NCBI GenBank assembly: GCA_037349315.1
Contig: JBAIAC010000018.1
Span: 1,488,001 to 1,552,000, forward strand
Direction: 5' to 3'
Length of the DNA: 64,000 nt
Origin: Chelydra serpentina
Taxonomy: Eukaryota; Chordata; Testudines; Chelydridae
Shown here piece by piece: positions 12,600 through 25,452 of this stretch (the stretch's first letter is position 1; each line of letters starts with the position of its first letter). The notes under the pieces are model-generated. The model was not told the origin of the DNA. It did not search any database and saw only the letters and a list, made by a program, of their open reading frames with translations. The position numbers were made by a program, and so were the translations under genes.

Positions 12600-14965
12600 G
12601 GTATTTGGTGAGTTTTGTGGCACAAGATTACAAAGCGTTCACATTAAAAAAGTATCAACTGATAGCATACACTTTTTTTGCACCATTGTATCCTTTCATT
12701 TGCATAATTGAGCTTCCCTCCTCAAGTGCAGAAGGGGAAGCAAAGAAGCCTCCTCAAGCATGCAGTACTGACGTTTTTCTCCTGTGCCAATGAGGCTGCT
12801 TCTCCCCTCACTTACCTGCACCCCTTCCCTGTCCAGAAGAACTGTGCTGGCAAAAGGTGGGGTAAAGGGCTGCAGTAAATTACTTCCCATCAGCATAAAG
12901 GGCAAAACAGCAAAGGTGACAGCAAAAGCTTCATACCAATCATTACACACTACAGGCTCAATCTAGCCCTAAATCTAACATTAAATGGTATGATTTTGTT
13001 ATTTCTACACATAGCATTTTTAACCCCAGTTTGATGAAAAACTTCATACATCTTTCATTATTGAGTCAAGTAATGACACCTCTTTAGTGAACCTTTCAGT
13101 ATCTTCATTGTATAATGAAACTACACATCTACTCACCAACATCTTTCCTATATCTGTGGGTATCAAAGATGTTACATTTTAAATAAATACATAATAAAGC
13201 AAGAGCATGCTATATCATCTGCAAATAACCACATCTAATAGATACCTTGCTTTGTATAACATTTGTAGTTCATTAAGCTCCCATAGTATCCAATTATTGT
13301 ATGAGGTTGTGTACAGATAGGTGTAGATATGTGCTAGAAGACAGCATTCACCATACATAGTTTATGCAGGCGCCCAATATTTAAATAATAAAGGACAACA
13401 TTTATTACTTTTTTTTGCAGGAGGGAGAGCAATTTCCTGTCTTACAGTTTGGAACTTCTTGAATTGTTCCACATTCTGGCCTTCATCAATGAAGTCCCCA
13501 GTGCAGAGTTCATTGGGTTCTAGGTCCATGCCAAAGCAATCTGTTTGTAGGATCACAGCCTTAACTTCCGTGGGAATTGAAGGTGCCTACATCTTTTACA
13601 TGGAATTTCCTTTTCTCCCTGAATGTTTCTAAAATTATCTGATGAGTTATTGACATTCATTTTATGGAGAAATGTAACTGAAAAGGTGACATTTTCTTCA
13701 TTTTGTCTATATCTGGGGCAAGCATGATTCACATTTATTCTCCACTTGCAGATGTTATTACTAATGCTAATTAATTCCATTTGCAAAAACAATTTAAGAT
13801 TAGTACATATCTTAAAAAAATTACAGCTGATTACACAGAATATAATCTCTAAATGTGTATACATAGATTTTATTATTTGAACATAGTATATACAATGTTT
13901 TAAGCAATTTGCTAAATTTATATTTGCCTATACTAACTAAGCACTGTTTCATTTTATTTGCATTTGCAAACAGGTTATATTCTCATTACTCAAGTTAGTG
14001 CTCCATGAGCTGAGGTAAATACCATGTCATTTTTGGCATGGGACCAGAACATTGAACTTAATGACTGTATTTCACTTTAGGCCCATTTTCTAATAAATTA
14101 AAAAAAACTAATGACATTTTTATTAGTGTGAATCCACACATTGATGTAAGGTAATGGGTAACTTTAACTGTTATTCATAAATATTTCTATTTTACTATTC
14201 TTATGAATGTAAATACTTATGCTGCAAATTGAATGTAACATGCTTAAAAATACATTGTGTTAAAGGCAATCGTAAGTATTTTATAAAGAAAGTAGGAATG
14301 TTTTTTGTAGGATAATCAGACTTTCAAAATCAGAGCAAAACATATATCTGAAAAAGGGATGAAATCTGCAGAGATGCTTTAGTTTTGGTTGTATTGTTTA
14401 CAGGAAAATATTTTTTTAAAAATCTGTCCTGATTCTGCAGAAGAAATTCATCACCTGTACACTATAGTGATTTTTCAATTAATAGTTTATATGTAAAATT
14501 CAATATCATAAAATTACATCTGTAACAAGTTTAGAAATGACATTTGGTGTGGTTTAGTTTTCTAATTCAGGCTACTGAGTTAGTACAAGTTACCTTTTAA
14601 TTTTTGACTCTGGTTTGTCAAACTGGTTGTCAAATTTTATTTAAAACTGTCTGCTGCTATTGCATCATTTCACTCTTAATTTGTTCTCTCTGTAACTGAA
14701 GAAATTGTGTAGGCTGTAAAACATTGATCAACAAAACTTCCAAAATATTTTGTTACACGAAGGTGGATTTCTACCAACTGAGAGCATGTTTTAAGTATGA
14801 ACAGAGGAAATCCTTTTGTTTTGACTTGGGACAATTTGCTTTACAAAATGGTGAGTTACATATCCTTGGGTTGTTTATTATCTCCGTTGTAGTGAGACTG
14901 ACAAGTAAATTTTGTCTGGGGAATTTTTATAGTAGTTTTTCAAAGGTGATGTAAGTTAATTTGAA
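12600..14965. other. AT-rich non-coding DNA
   Basis: No transposon ends, RNA gene or domain-bearing frame is seen. Frames at 13,362-13,556 and 13,553-13,864 (minus) lack recognisable motifs and are probably chance. Confidence 0.45.
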
Positions 14966-15115
14966 TAGGGAGGTGGTGGCATTTCCATCCTTAGAGGTTT
15001 TTAAGGCTTGACAAAGCCCTGGCTGGGATGATTTAGTTGGGGATGGTCCTGCTTTGAGCAGGGGGCTGGACTAGATGACCTTCTGAGGTTTCTTCCAACC
15101 TAATCTTCTATGATT
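14966..15115 (+). mobile_element. CR1 3'-end fragment
   Basis: This carries the last codons and 3' untranslated tail of a CR1, from TAGGGAGGTGGTGG through GCTTTGAGCAGGGGG to a degenerate ATTCT repeat. It is a 5'-truncated copy, typical for CR1. It retains a 25-base segment (14,966-14,990) that is deleted from the near-full-length element at 31.7-35.9 kb. Confidence 0.9.
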
Positions 15116-15219
15116 CTTTGGGGAAAAAAATAGAATCTTTTGAGATTGTTGTCAGTAGGAACAGTAACAATACTTAATACCAAGATAGCATTGTTTCTCT
15201 AGTGATATAATTCTGCTTT

Positions 15220-15570
15220 ACAGTGGTGGGTATCGTTATCCCCATTTTACTGATGAGGAAACTGAGGCCAGAAAAGTGAAAAGCCAGTTTTGCAATATTA
15301 GGTGCTAAACATGCAGGTACGTGCCTATCTGGGTTTACAGAAGAACCTATGTGAGTTAAGCACCTAATTCCCATTGAGTCAATGGGAGTTAGGTGCCTCA
15401 TATGCTTAGGTGCTTTGGTAAGGCGCTAGGCATCTATCTGTAACTTTAGCACCTAAATGCCTTTGGAAGTATGGGTCCAAGTGACTTTCACAAATTTACA
15501 CAGCAAGTTAATGACCTCAGGAATAGAAACCCCACTGCTACCGCCAGCCCTCCTCTCTGTGACCTCGTGT
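15220..15570 (-). mobile_element. MIR SINE (minus strand), split by a palindromic insertion
   Basis: ATCCCCATTTTACTGATGAG then GAAACTGAGGCCAG at 15,236-15,271 and ACACAGCAAGTTAATGACCT after 15,498 are consecutive parts of the antisense MIR core. The central conserved part is recognisable on both sides, but the intervening 190 bp belong to another repeat. Confidence 0.75.
15286..15475. mobile_element. Palindromic MITE-like insertion inside MIR
   Basis: The centre (about 15,357-15,400) folds on AAGCACCTAATTCCCATTGA / TCAATGGGAGTTAGGTGCC. The outer parts repeat the 'aggcacctaaat' theme. A half copy is at 12,135-12,245. No coding capacity. Confidence 0.65.
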
Positions 15571-15946
15571 GAATCCCAATGAGACTCTCAGTCCTGTGCC
15601 CTGGGTCCTCTGGACCCACACTGCTTCATTGTTTAAAAAGTCTGTATTATAAACTTAACGTATAATGTCAGGATGATGATAACTTTTTTTAAAAAGTCGC
15701 TTTGTTGATTCAGAGTAACAGATAAAGAATGTCTTGAAAAGTTCGGTTGATATCTTTTCTCACATCAAAAATGCATTAAATCAATGTTAGTGGTTAAATG
15801 TGTATCAATAGGCTTCACAGGGACAGCATAATTAGTTGGAATTTCACCTGCATACTTTTTATACATTTTAAAAGTACTTATACAAATTCCAAGCAAAGGC
15901 TTCTGAATAAATTATTTTGTGTCTAACATTAGATCGCCAGGCCTGT

Positions 15947-16224
15947 AGGGGAATGTCTACCCTGCAATTAATAAAACAGTGGCACCAAGTCTTAGAGCTT
16001 GGGTCAGATGACTTGGGCTGTGGGGCTTTAAAATTGCACTGTAGATATTCGGGCTTGGGCTGGAGCCGTGGCTCTGGGACCCCATGATGGGACAGGGTCC
16101 CAGAGCCCAGGCTGAAGTCCGAGCCCAAACATCTATGTAGCAATTTTATAGTCCCGTAGCTCGAGTCAGCTGACCCAGGCCAGCCGTGCCACCAGACTTT
16201 TATCATAGTGTGTCTGTACTGTAA
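15947..16224. mobile_element. Long-palindrome MITE (GGGAATGTCTAC end)
   Basis: The left end AGGGGAATGTCTACC and the decayed right end AGTGTGTCTGTACT are inverted. The interior is a long imperfect palindrome: GGGCTTGGGCTGGAGCC and TCTGGGACCC on the left mirror GGGTCCCAGAGCCC and GAGCCCAAAC on the right, about the centre near 16,087. The family shares ends with 53,662 and 54,889-55,180 (GGGTATGTCTACA). The 125-aa minus-strand frame across it results from the GC-rich palindrome. Confidence 0.75.
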
Positions 16225-19092
16225 GTGTGACACAAGTATCATCACAATGAAAACAGATTTCAGTGGAGGCTGGCAAAAGCTCCCAACCCTTTACATTCTG
16301 AAGTTTATCTAATAGTCCCAGGTCTACTTTCTTAACACTGCTTGATCGGTTCATGAATATTGGGACTGTTTTCACATTTCCACATACTCTTTGAATTTTC
16401 ATCTTTGTATTTTAAATCTGTCCAGTGATCTAAGGTGGTTTGCTGGGCTAAAAACAGAACCAAGTTTTCATTAATTATTTCCAAATGTACATGTAGTGAC
16501 AGTGTTATTGTGGTTCCAGACAGTTCTCAGATGATCTACTCCAAATATTTTGCTACAGATATGCTTCATCAAATGGAACTACAGAATATGGGAACCAGCT
16601 TATTTTTTGAAAGCATTAAATGTGTATTAAACTGATATTACAGTAGTAGTGTTTTGTACCATAGCTGGTACATAATGTGCTTATTTGTTACGTAAATGGT
16701 TCTCCTGGTAACCACTTTAAATAGAGAAAAGAACATTAAACAATTCCTTCTCTTAAAAGAAACCAAGATTTTTCAATTTGTTCATTTTTAATGTTAACAA
16801 AATTCTGTTTAGTTTTAACATCCTGTCTCCAGAAAGTGGTTTTCTGTTTAGTAGCGCACACAAACTGGGTTCAAATTATGTAAAGGGTATTGACTGAATC
16901 CTGTTGCCTACCACCCACCATCACTCCTCTTGCATGGCTGAGTTATTTGGTGTGCCACCATTTAATAGATCAGCAAAGACTCAAAGACTGAGTGTAGGGT
17001 TTTCAAAAATGCTCAGTGTTGGCTCCACTCTGCTCCCATTTAAATAATTGAGAGTTTTAAATGTGAGTGTTTTTCAAATCCCCCTCCTTCCACTCTCCTT
17101 ACCCCAGTCATCGGGGATTAAACCTGGGATTAAAGTGCAATTCATTTATGTGTGGTGGTATGACGTGTGGCAGCGTGTACTGCCATAGCTCATGCTATGT
17201 TGTTCCTGTAGATGAGTAACCTCATTTTCAGCTATGTCCCTCTCCCTCTTTTCCCCTTGCTTTCCCTTACAGTTTGTGCTGTCTCCCGCCTCTTAACCTT
17301 TACAAAATGAAACCCTTCCCTCCTCCCTAACCCAGCACTAACCTACCAGCCCCAATCAAAACGTTGCAATCCAACCCCACGTGATTACATTTTTCAACTC
17401 GCTGCTGCTGGCTTTCTGTACTACTGAGACATCCTCGTAGACCCACAGCAATTCTCGCTGCAACATTCCATCCTGCACACTTTAATGTACCCCATCTCAT
17501 GTCCGCTGGTTTCTAGGATTAGTTACTGGGATTAGAACTGGTAGCAGAGGAAGTGTGTCCTATCAGGTACACTGGGAGAGGGTGAAGGAAGGGTTGTGAC
17601 ATTCAACAAATGGCGTGAGCTGTGAATTACAGATTTTTATAGTTATATGCCTGCAGAGGAGAGTTATTTCTTTTTAAAACCCTCCAAATTAAACTGCGGA
17701 GCATGGTAGATGGAACAGTCCTAAACATAGAAACCCGTCCTTAGTGGCTGAATTTAAGCCAGCTTGCAGCTCCTCAGCAAGCCACTAATCTTTTAAAGGC
17801 TTCCCTCTTGTGTTCCAGAATCTAAGCTTTCATCTAAAAAAATATCTAGCCCTTACAGTTGTGAAGATTACCTTCAAAATGTGAATCTAGTGCAATCTAT
17901 ATAGTTCTTTAGACAGCCTGAAACTGTAGCTCTGTCAGAGGTGTGAACTGTCCCTATTCATAGTGAGGTATCAACTTTTGAATTCTAACAATAATTATTT
18001 GAAGGTCAACAAATTAACTATTTCACAGGTGATCAAAGTACAGCCAAGAAGAGTGGCAATCAGAGTATGTAGATTTGAACAGTCTGCTGTGAGTGGGGTC
18101 TCAAATGGAGCTTGGCTTGTGGGCATAATTTGAAGGCAAGAAAGACCTCCTCCCCCAGTTCATTCCCTCTCCTTAATGGAAGACCAGGTGTCCAACACAT
18201 TCCATATTCTACTGCAGATCCTCATCTGTGGTATTTTTTACTTTTTAACAATCTGCTAATTTGAGAGAGACATTTCTGTCAGGAAAGGCTGTAATTTGCT
18301 CTCCCTGCCATGAAATGGGCAAAAGGAAACAGTTTGCAATAGAGGAGGTCTGTTCTCAATTCCAATATCTGGTTCCAGTATTGTCCGACAGCCAGACTCA
18401 AGGCCCACTGAGAACCAAGGTCTGAAGCGCAGGACTGGGGGGCAACATTGGAAGTGACGATCTGGTAGAACCTTTTTCCCAGGCAGCTTTGACATGCTTT
18501 AGGGAAGGAGCGAAGTAGAAAACCCATCCTCCGAGAACACTGCAAGTTGTGGAGCTTTTAGCTATAGCTTTCTCTTTCCCAACCTGTAAAAAGGAAAAAA
18601 GTGATGACACTTTTTCACATGTCAGTTGTTAGTCCAAGGAATTGTCCCCAAGGAGGAACCTAGCCGAGACTCTAGTGGACAGTTCAAGAATCTGTATCTC
18701 TAATCAGAAGCGGATTGGAGAAGAGAGCTGGGTGTGTATTCTTGCCTTGAGAAATCAGCTTGGACCTCAGACCTGAAGCTAAATGCCTGAGATTTGTCAT
18801 TTAGTTCCTGGGATTCTTTAGTCTTCTCTTCTTTCATCTCCCACTTTTTTTCTTGCTTCTTCCCTCTCTGCTTTGGTGCTAGCTAGAAAGGAAGAGTGAA
18901 GCAGAGGCCTAACACTCCATGTTTCCTGTTTGAGACTTGTACACCAAGTTTTCGGGAGAGTGGGAGTGTTTAGCTGATATTTTAAACCTGGGTAAAATGA
19001 GGTTTAAAATGGAGACAGACCCTGAACTTTAGCAGTGCAGTGACAACAGATGCCCATTGTAGAACCCAGATCAGAAATGATTACAATAACTA
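16225..19092. other. Non-coding DNA, no recognised element
   Basis: The sequence alternates between AT-rich stretches and a C/T-rich part near 17,220-17,480. Three overlapping minus-strand frames at 18,256-18,610 lack motifs and sit on no visible splice structure. I see nothing that supports a gene. Confidence 0.4.
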
Positions 19093-19186
19093 CATCCGAA
19101 GAAATGGGTATTCAACCACGAAAGCTTATGCTCCAATACCTCTGTTAGTCTATAAGGTGCCACAGGACCCTTTGTCGCTTCTACAA
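19093..19186 (+). mobile_element. Single copy of the hammerhead-like repeat
   Basis: This matches the right arm of the palindromic element at 10.7 kb over about 94 bases, from CATCCGAAGAA to TTTGTCGCTTCTACAA. Here the stem next to the GAAA box is damaged (ATGGGT opposite AACCAC), so the fold would be weaker. The copy is truncated at both ends and no clear target duplication remains. Confidence 0.85.
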
Positions 19187-21080
19187 GAACTAAGTTTATG
19201 ACAGAATAAAATGAGTAGGTTTTTTTAATCAAACAGTCTTGCTGATCTAAATTATTTTTTTTGTAATTTCTGTAGGGCCTGAAATGTACAGTTTGTGTTA
19301 AAGTTCCACAAGGCACAGTTAGAAAGTAGACTTGCTTTTAAATAAATGGGAAAATACTAATTCAGCTAACTGTGTTTATTCTCATTTGGGTCATTAGAAG
19401 TAGTTCAGTTACCTTGTAGTGTAGTGTAGAAACCCTGGCGCTACTGAAATGAAAATCTTTAAAATGTAGTTTAATGTTTGCTAGGAAAACTCAGTGCTGC
19501 TATAAGAATGGAGAGAGAGGGATTTATACAGATGTACCTCTGTTCATCCAGTTTTTTTCATTTAGACAAGTTTATCTTAATTTCACTAAAGGTACCGATC
19601 ATTATATGCATTCTGCACACTCAGATCAATTGTCTTTCAACTCCTTCCTTAATCTGGTATCTTGCAAACTCTTGGGTTTGAGTGCAAGAGGTTGTCTATA
19701 TAATTCATTAGCACCAAATTTCAGTTTCTTTCTTTGCTTGGCAACAATTCAGTAGATTCTTCTTGGGTCTGTTTCTGAGCTGACAGTTTCATAGGTAAGT
19801 GTGGGTTTTGGAAGTTAGTGTCACAACTTGTACATATAGTTTGGCAGCTATAATATTACAATATTTCTAGTTTTGTTAGGTTCCTGTATTGGTTAATTAG
19901 ATTGCTTTGTGTATTGGTGTTTGTGAGAATGCAAGAAAAGGAATGTAGCAATTTAAACTGTTTGCTTAAGTGCAACTGAAATATTCTTTCAAGGATGACC
20001 ATAGTCAGAACGTACTGCTTTAGGGATTACCATGGTGTGTCTGTGTGTAAGATATCATAGATTGAGTCATCAAGATACAGAAGGAGAGTTAAAAAGTGCA
20101 AGGTGGTTTGTTTGTTTTTTAAATTTATGTAGTGGTTACACTACCTCAAATATAAGGTTTACATTACATTGTAAAGATGCCACTCAAGCTTTTGACGTTT
20201 CTCTTTGGCTCCTAGTAGAACAGAAGGGCTGATGAGCCTATAATTTCCACTAACTGATGTTTGTGAAGATGGCATGGGATCTCTTCAAGGGAACAACACG
20301 TCATCTGTTAAGACTTGAAAGATTTCCATTGGTAGAGAGTAGATTCAGGGCTTAGTGTAGGGATTGCAACTAAGTAAACCCCCGGTACAATTTCAACTTT
20401 TTGTAAACCAGAAGCAGAAAAATGATGTTTGCGTTCTCTCTGGATAATTCTAAATCACCTGATCACATGTTATGTACTATCATGAATCCGGGAAGTACTA
20501 GAATCTTTGTAAATTGGAAGACACGTACTGCAGGTTTCAGTGGAAAGATTTACTAGGCAATATTTCCATATACAACCATGAGACAGTAAAAGAATAGGCA
20601 TCACTCATATTCTGTTAAGTCTGCTGACAGTCATGGAGGAACTTGCACCAGAGGTTAATAGCAGGCTCCTTGACTATACCGTAAATGCAGCCAGCTACCG
20701 GAATGAGATCACATCCAAGGTAACAAAGGAGAGCAGAAAGCTGTGGCTCTTCTAAGTTTTACCCAACATTAACTCTAACCTGGTTCACCAAATTTTATTT
20801 TTAAAAAATCCTACTTTTATATGTTAGAAAAGGAGTATGGTAGAATCTGCAAGGGACTGAAAGATGTTGAGACTGTCAAGCAGAAGGAAGGGACAGAGAA
20901 AAAATGGATGTTAGCAAAAGAAGGGAGATGGAAAAACAAGAAAAAGTCTGGGGGGGAAGCTGAGGAGTTGGACACAGAGCACTGACAAATAAGTACATTT
21001 AAGACCTTGGCATGTGCTAGCCAGAATAGAATACAGCTGGAATATTTGTTAGCAGGGCTCCATAGGGCTAGCTCTCTTGA
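19187..21080. other. Non-coding DNA, no recognised element
   Basis: No transposon ends, RNA genes or credible exons. Short frames near 19,474-19,755 and 20,032-20,232 have no motif. Confidence 0.4.
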
Positions 21081-21088
21081 AAAAGGTC

Positions 21089-21214
21089 CAAGGGTGCTGG
21101 AACAATTTTTATCGTGGGGGTGCTGAGTCATTGAACCACACTGTAAACCCTGTATATAATGGAAACTGCTTCAAGCCAGGGGGTGCAGCAGCACCCCTAG
21201 TTCCAGTACCTATG
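21089..21214. mobile_element. Short hAT-type MITE (GGGTGCTGGAAC ends)
   Basis: The ends CAAGGGTGCTGGAAC and GTTCCAGTACCTATG are inverted repeats with a few mismatches, flanked by exact 8-bp duplications AAAAGGTC (21,081-21,088 and 21,215-21,222). A sub-terminal stem, GGGGGTGC / GCACCCC, adds to the palindrome. At 126 bp it has no coding potential. Confidence 0.85.
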
Positions 21215-21222
21215 AAAAGGTC

Positions 21223-22770
21223 TGCAGCATATGATTTTCTATCTTCACTCGTAGGTCCTACATGATACACAGATACCTCCTGATGATTCTTAGGAGTCTA
21301 GCATGGCATCCTGAGATGTCCATCCAGTTTCCTGGGAGGAAAATAACAATAGACTATTAGGATATTTTTGACGGGCTTAAGGCACCAGATATAACTAGGA
21401 GGGTTTTCCGTATAAGGATACTTGCGTTCCACAGGAAAGTGTTATATTTGTTTTCTAGGGAAAGGGCTACAAGGCTTTTGTCTCACTGCTCCTCTCTCTT
21501 TCCAGGCTCTCTCTGAATTACATGGGACATTTCTCCTTCAGTCAAATTCACATTCCTTTCACAAATGCCATACTCTGCCCTCCCCATTACCACAGTCCTT
21601 ACGCTTGTCTGAGTCTGAGGGGAAGAATGTTTGTGCTGTCAACTGCCACAGACATGCTTGAGTTTATTTTAGTCAAAATATTAATCTCGCAATGCTCATG
21701 AGAGCCTTGAAAGCTGGAATTATCTGCTTCATCAGAGCCAGCTGTGCTGATGCCACTTGCTTGTTCACTTGGTTGTGTAAAATAAGCCTTGCACAATTTA
21801 CTACTTGGGAAATGTTCAAGTCTGTACAATTAGACAACATGCTTCTCTCCGAATTCTACCCTCATACCTCTCCCTGGCCCCATTGTGGACCTCTGCTCTG
21901 TCTGCTGAGTAATCCATGCTGATAAATAACTGTGCCATGGAACTTGCTCAGAAGAGGCATTTTACATGGCCCTTCCGAGACAACTATGTGATAATCCTAA
22001 CTGAAATGGTCCATTGACCATGGGGGCCCGTGGAGCATAGTGTATGGCAATCACTATGACTTCCTGACAGCCCACAAGGAAATCACTGTCCCAATTTACT
22101 GCTGCTAAATCCTAAACTATGAAGACTTTTGAATTTGTCCTTCAATTACGGACAGCTGTCAAGAATAAAGGGTAATGGCATAATGTTTCCTTTCAAGAAA
22201 TGCAAACATTAAAGTTCTTGATATGTGGAGTCTGATGATTAAAATCACTCATAAGGCACGAGAGGGAAAGAATGGTACGCACAGCAGCACGTATTGTAGG
22301 AAAACATAAATAAAGAAGATAAATGGTCAGAGGAAAAAATCTTCAAGAGGGGGATTTCAGTTGAAGTTGAGTTCTTAATTAAGAGGATACCTTTTGTCTC
22401 AATATGGAACACAAGTCTAAATTAGCATATACAAATAGAAATGATGCCATGCCTGATAAATGTGCTGTTCCCAATGAACTATGTATGCAAAAGGCTTTTT
22501 TTCAATCTACACAAGCGTACTACTTAAATAAATTAATAGCTTTTGGAAAAATACATAACTAAGTAGTTGTACATATTAATTAGGGACATGTTAAGGATAA
22601 ATTGCTTCAGTATATTTTGTTAATCCTAAAGGGCACAATATGCTGATGATATCCAAATGCTGCTGTTTGCAATGATTCAGTGTCAGTGGCACCTTACCTT
22701 GTGTACACAGCTATGACATCACTGTCAGGGTTCTTTCAGCCTTTTCTTATATTGCGGATTTTCAGCTTGG
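21223..22770. other. Non-coding DNA, no recognised element
   Basis: Nothing diagnostic. Frames at 21,422-21,922 are short and overlap on opposite strands without motifs. Confidence 0.4.
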
Positions 22771-22978
22771 AGGCAGCACGGTTTAGTGGTTAGCGCTCTG
22801 ATCTCCAATTCAGGAGATCAACATACCGTTCCTGATGCTGCCACTGACTTGCTGTATGACCATGGCAAGATCACTTAGCCTCTCTATGCCTCAGTTTCTC
22901 CATCTGCAGAGTAGGGAAAATATCTTTTGGAAAATGCTTTGGGTGACACGTGCTAAGTATCATTATTATTTATTACTA
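22771..22978 (+). mobile_element. MIR SINE (plus strand)
   Basis: This runs from the tRNA-like head with an A-box-like TTTAGTGGTTAGCGC, through the conserved core CACTTAGCCTCTCTATGCCT / CAGTTTCTCCATCTG, to a tail with CATTATTATTTATTA. It is nearly full length but diverged, as expected of an ancient amniote SINE. The B box is poorly kept. Confidence 0.9.
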
Positions 22979-23091
22979 GGAAATTGGGTGATTGTGTTTT
23001 CTTGTAAACATGTACAACAGTCATTTGCATGATTTTTAAAACGTGTGCAACATATCTAGTGAATGAGAGAGCTTCAAGGTTAACATTTTAA

Positions 23092-23120
23092 AAATAACTA
23101 TTTTTGAAAAATAGTTATTT
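23092..23120. repeat. Perfect 14-bp AT-rich hairpin
   Basis: AAATAACTATTTTT, one G, then AAAAATAGTTATTT form perfect 14-bp arms. No run of T typical of a Pol III terminator follows; it may be chance or slippage in an AT-rich region. Confidence 0.8.
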
Positions 23121-23772
23121 AGAATGCAGTAAGCATTATATATCAGATTGTCAATGTGTTGATATCTCTGATATAATCTTAAATTGACCCATATTAATCC
23201 CTATTACCTTGGAAGCTGATTGTCAGCTGATGTACATTGATGTATCTTAATTACCATAGGTTTTAGTTTTATGTAGCACCAAAATTAACCCAAGAAACAT
23301 TTGTACGTATGTATTAGTGTTAAGAATTTGGCTGCACTTGGGTAGTGTGTGACATTGCTGATAATAGATGGTAGTAGTTCATATTCAGGTTGGAGGAATA
23401 GAGAAATGTACAGTGGCAGAAGTGGCATGTTATGCATAGGCTATGCATGTTATGCATAGAATTTGATTTTTTAAAAAATACTTAAAACATATATTGGTTT
23501 ATTTTTCTGTTTTTTATCTATTTAAAGTTTCATAGTTGCAGACATTATTGCAGGGTCAGACAATGGGGGGCGGTGTCAGACGGTAATTACAGTAGATGTC
23601 AAGATTCAAAAAGTTAGTTTTATAACCCTTAAAACACAAATTTTTGACATAATGTCAAAATATACACAGTAAATATCTTCAAATCAAATTTCAATAAGAT
23701 CTCAAGCAGCATTTCTCTTACTTTGCCCATCTATATTTTTGAATGATTATTGATGGAAATATTTTTGCATTG
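23121..23772. other. AT-rich non-coding DNA
   Basis: No element is recognised. A small local repeat of TTATGCATAG units lies at about 23,430-23,460. Confidence 0.4.
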
Positions 23773-23780
23773 GTTTATAT

Positions 23781-24163
23781 CAGAGGTGGCCAACCTGTGG
23801 CTCCGGAGCCACATGCAGCTCTTCAGAAGTTAATATGCGGCTCCTTGTATAGGCACCGACTCTGGGGCTGGAGCTACAGGCGCCAACTTTCCAATGTGCC
23901 GGGGGATGCTCACTGCTCAACCCCTGGTTCTGCCACAGGCCCTACCCCCACTCCACCCTTTCCCACCCCCTTCACCTGAGCCTGCCATGCCCTCACTCCT
24001 CCCCCCCAGAGCCTCCTGCATGCCACAAAACAGCTGATCGAGAGGTGCAGGGAGGGAGGGGTAGGCAGTGGGAGGGGGGAGCCGCTGACATATTACTGTG
24101 GCTTTTTGGCAATGTACATTGGTAAATTCTGGCTCCTTCTCAGGCTCAGGTTGGCCACCCCTG
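23781..24163. mobile_element. Non-autonomous hAT transposon, GC-rich interior
   Basis: Terminal inverted repeats CAGAGGTGGCCAACCTG and CAGGTTGGCCACCCCTG are flanked by exact 8-bp duplications GTTTATAT (23,773-23,780 and 24,164-24,171). Sub-terminal GGCTCC/GGAGCC motifs are repeated. The interior from about 23,850 to 24,060 is C-rich and differs in composition from the ends, suggesting captured or nested sequence. The 78-aa frame starting at 23,743 crosses the left end and is not a gene. Confidence 0.93.
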
Positions 24164-24171
24164 GTTTATAT

Positions 24172-25452
24172 GTATGGTGAAATATGTTTTTGTTGGTTTG
24201 TGAGTATGGTGAAATTAATGTTTATCAACATTTACCAATTAAAAATATAACCCTTTCAAGCCTAATTATGCATATTAATTAATATAGCTATATCCGTAAA
24301 AAGTCATATCTGAACAGGTTAGAACCTGCCCCTGAAAGCATATTCAGAAAGGAGCAATAATTTTAACAGTCCAGAAATTGAAATATCAGGATTGATAACT
24401 CTTTCCAGTCCACGGGTAGGAGACTGTGAAAGATGGAACTTAAGGTGAAGCACTATTTTTTGTTTGGTATTCTACAGATTTTGTATTCTTTTCAATTATC
24501 TCTTGTGTATTGTAATAATGTGGGAGAAAACTGGTTAGGTATTACCTATGAAAAGCTGGAAAGTCGTCATTGAAAGAAATACTGCTAACTTGTTGAGACT
24601 ACATGTAAGTTATATCATCCATGGAAGATGTAAAAGCAGTCATTGACTCCTAGAGCCTCTAAGAACCATTCAGCATGAGACAGGCTAGCTCTGCAGTTCA
24701 GACTAGATGGCTTGCCACGACTTTGTAGCAGTTTATCAAATGGTTTTCCCCTATGTAAGCGAGCTTTCTGGTAACAAAAGAAACTTCCAAAGTATACATG
24801 CAATGCAGTTTATCAGCTAATCTTCAGTATGAGTAGCATACTACCATTCTGCACAAGATCTATATCACTACTTTACCGTATCTAAGCCACACGTGTGCAG
24901 GGGGAGGGGGAAAAGAGTTCCAGTGTAAGTGAGTTGCATTTTCTGCCTTTGTCCCTCTGCTGGTGTGCAAAAGGCTTATGGTAGCCTAGGATAGAATCCT
25001 AATGCTGCTTGTTTTGCCTTGGCACGTTATGCTTGGATTACATTTTACTGCACCGCAAGCTATTATCTTGGTTAATGCATCTGAAAATACAATCAACACG
25101 CTGTCTTGACAACAAACTATCTCATGAGCCTTCTCATTAAAGTTTTCACACATCGTTCTGAGTGTAGTATGTATCTTCATACAATCATTTTCCTAGCCAG
25201 CTGCCATAAGCTACTATTCTGTAACCAACTACAGCTTCTGAAATGTCAGACGTAATGAAAAAGGGAAAATAACAAAAAAGAGTTTGTCAGCTAGTAGGTC
25301 CCACACTCAATCTTTTCTGGATGATTGGCTCATCTTAGATTACACTGTTTGTGTAATCTACTGCCTGTGCTTCTGGGCTGAGGGATAGGGTTTTCTTGCT
25401 ACTGTATGTCAAGGCAACAGTGATGAATGCCAATGAAGTACCTGTCCCAGCC
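24172..25452. other. Non-coding DNA, no recognised element
   Basis: AT-rich, with no diagnostic motif or frame. Confidence 0.4.

Noticed and set aside
22771..22860. A tRNA gene or pseudogene at the A-box-like TTTAGTGGTTAGCGC
   Set aside because: The following sequence is the MIR core, so it is the MIR tRNA-derived head.
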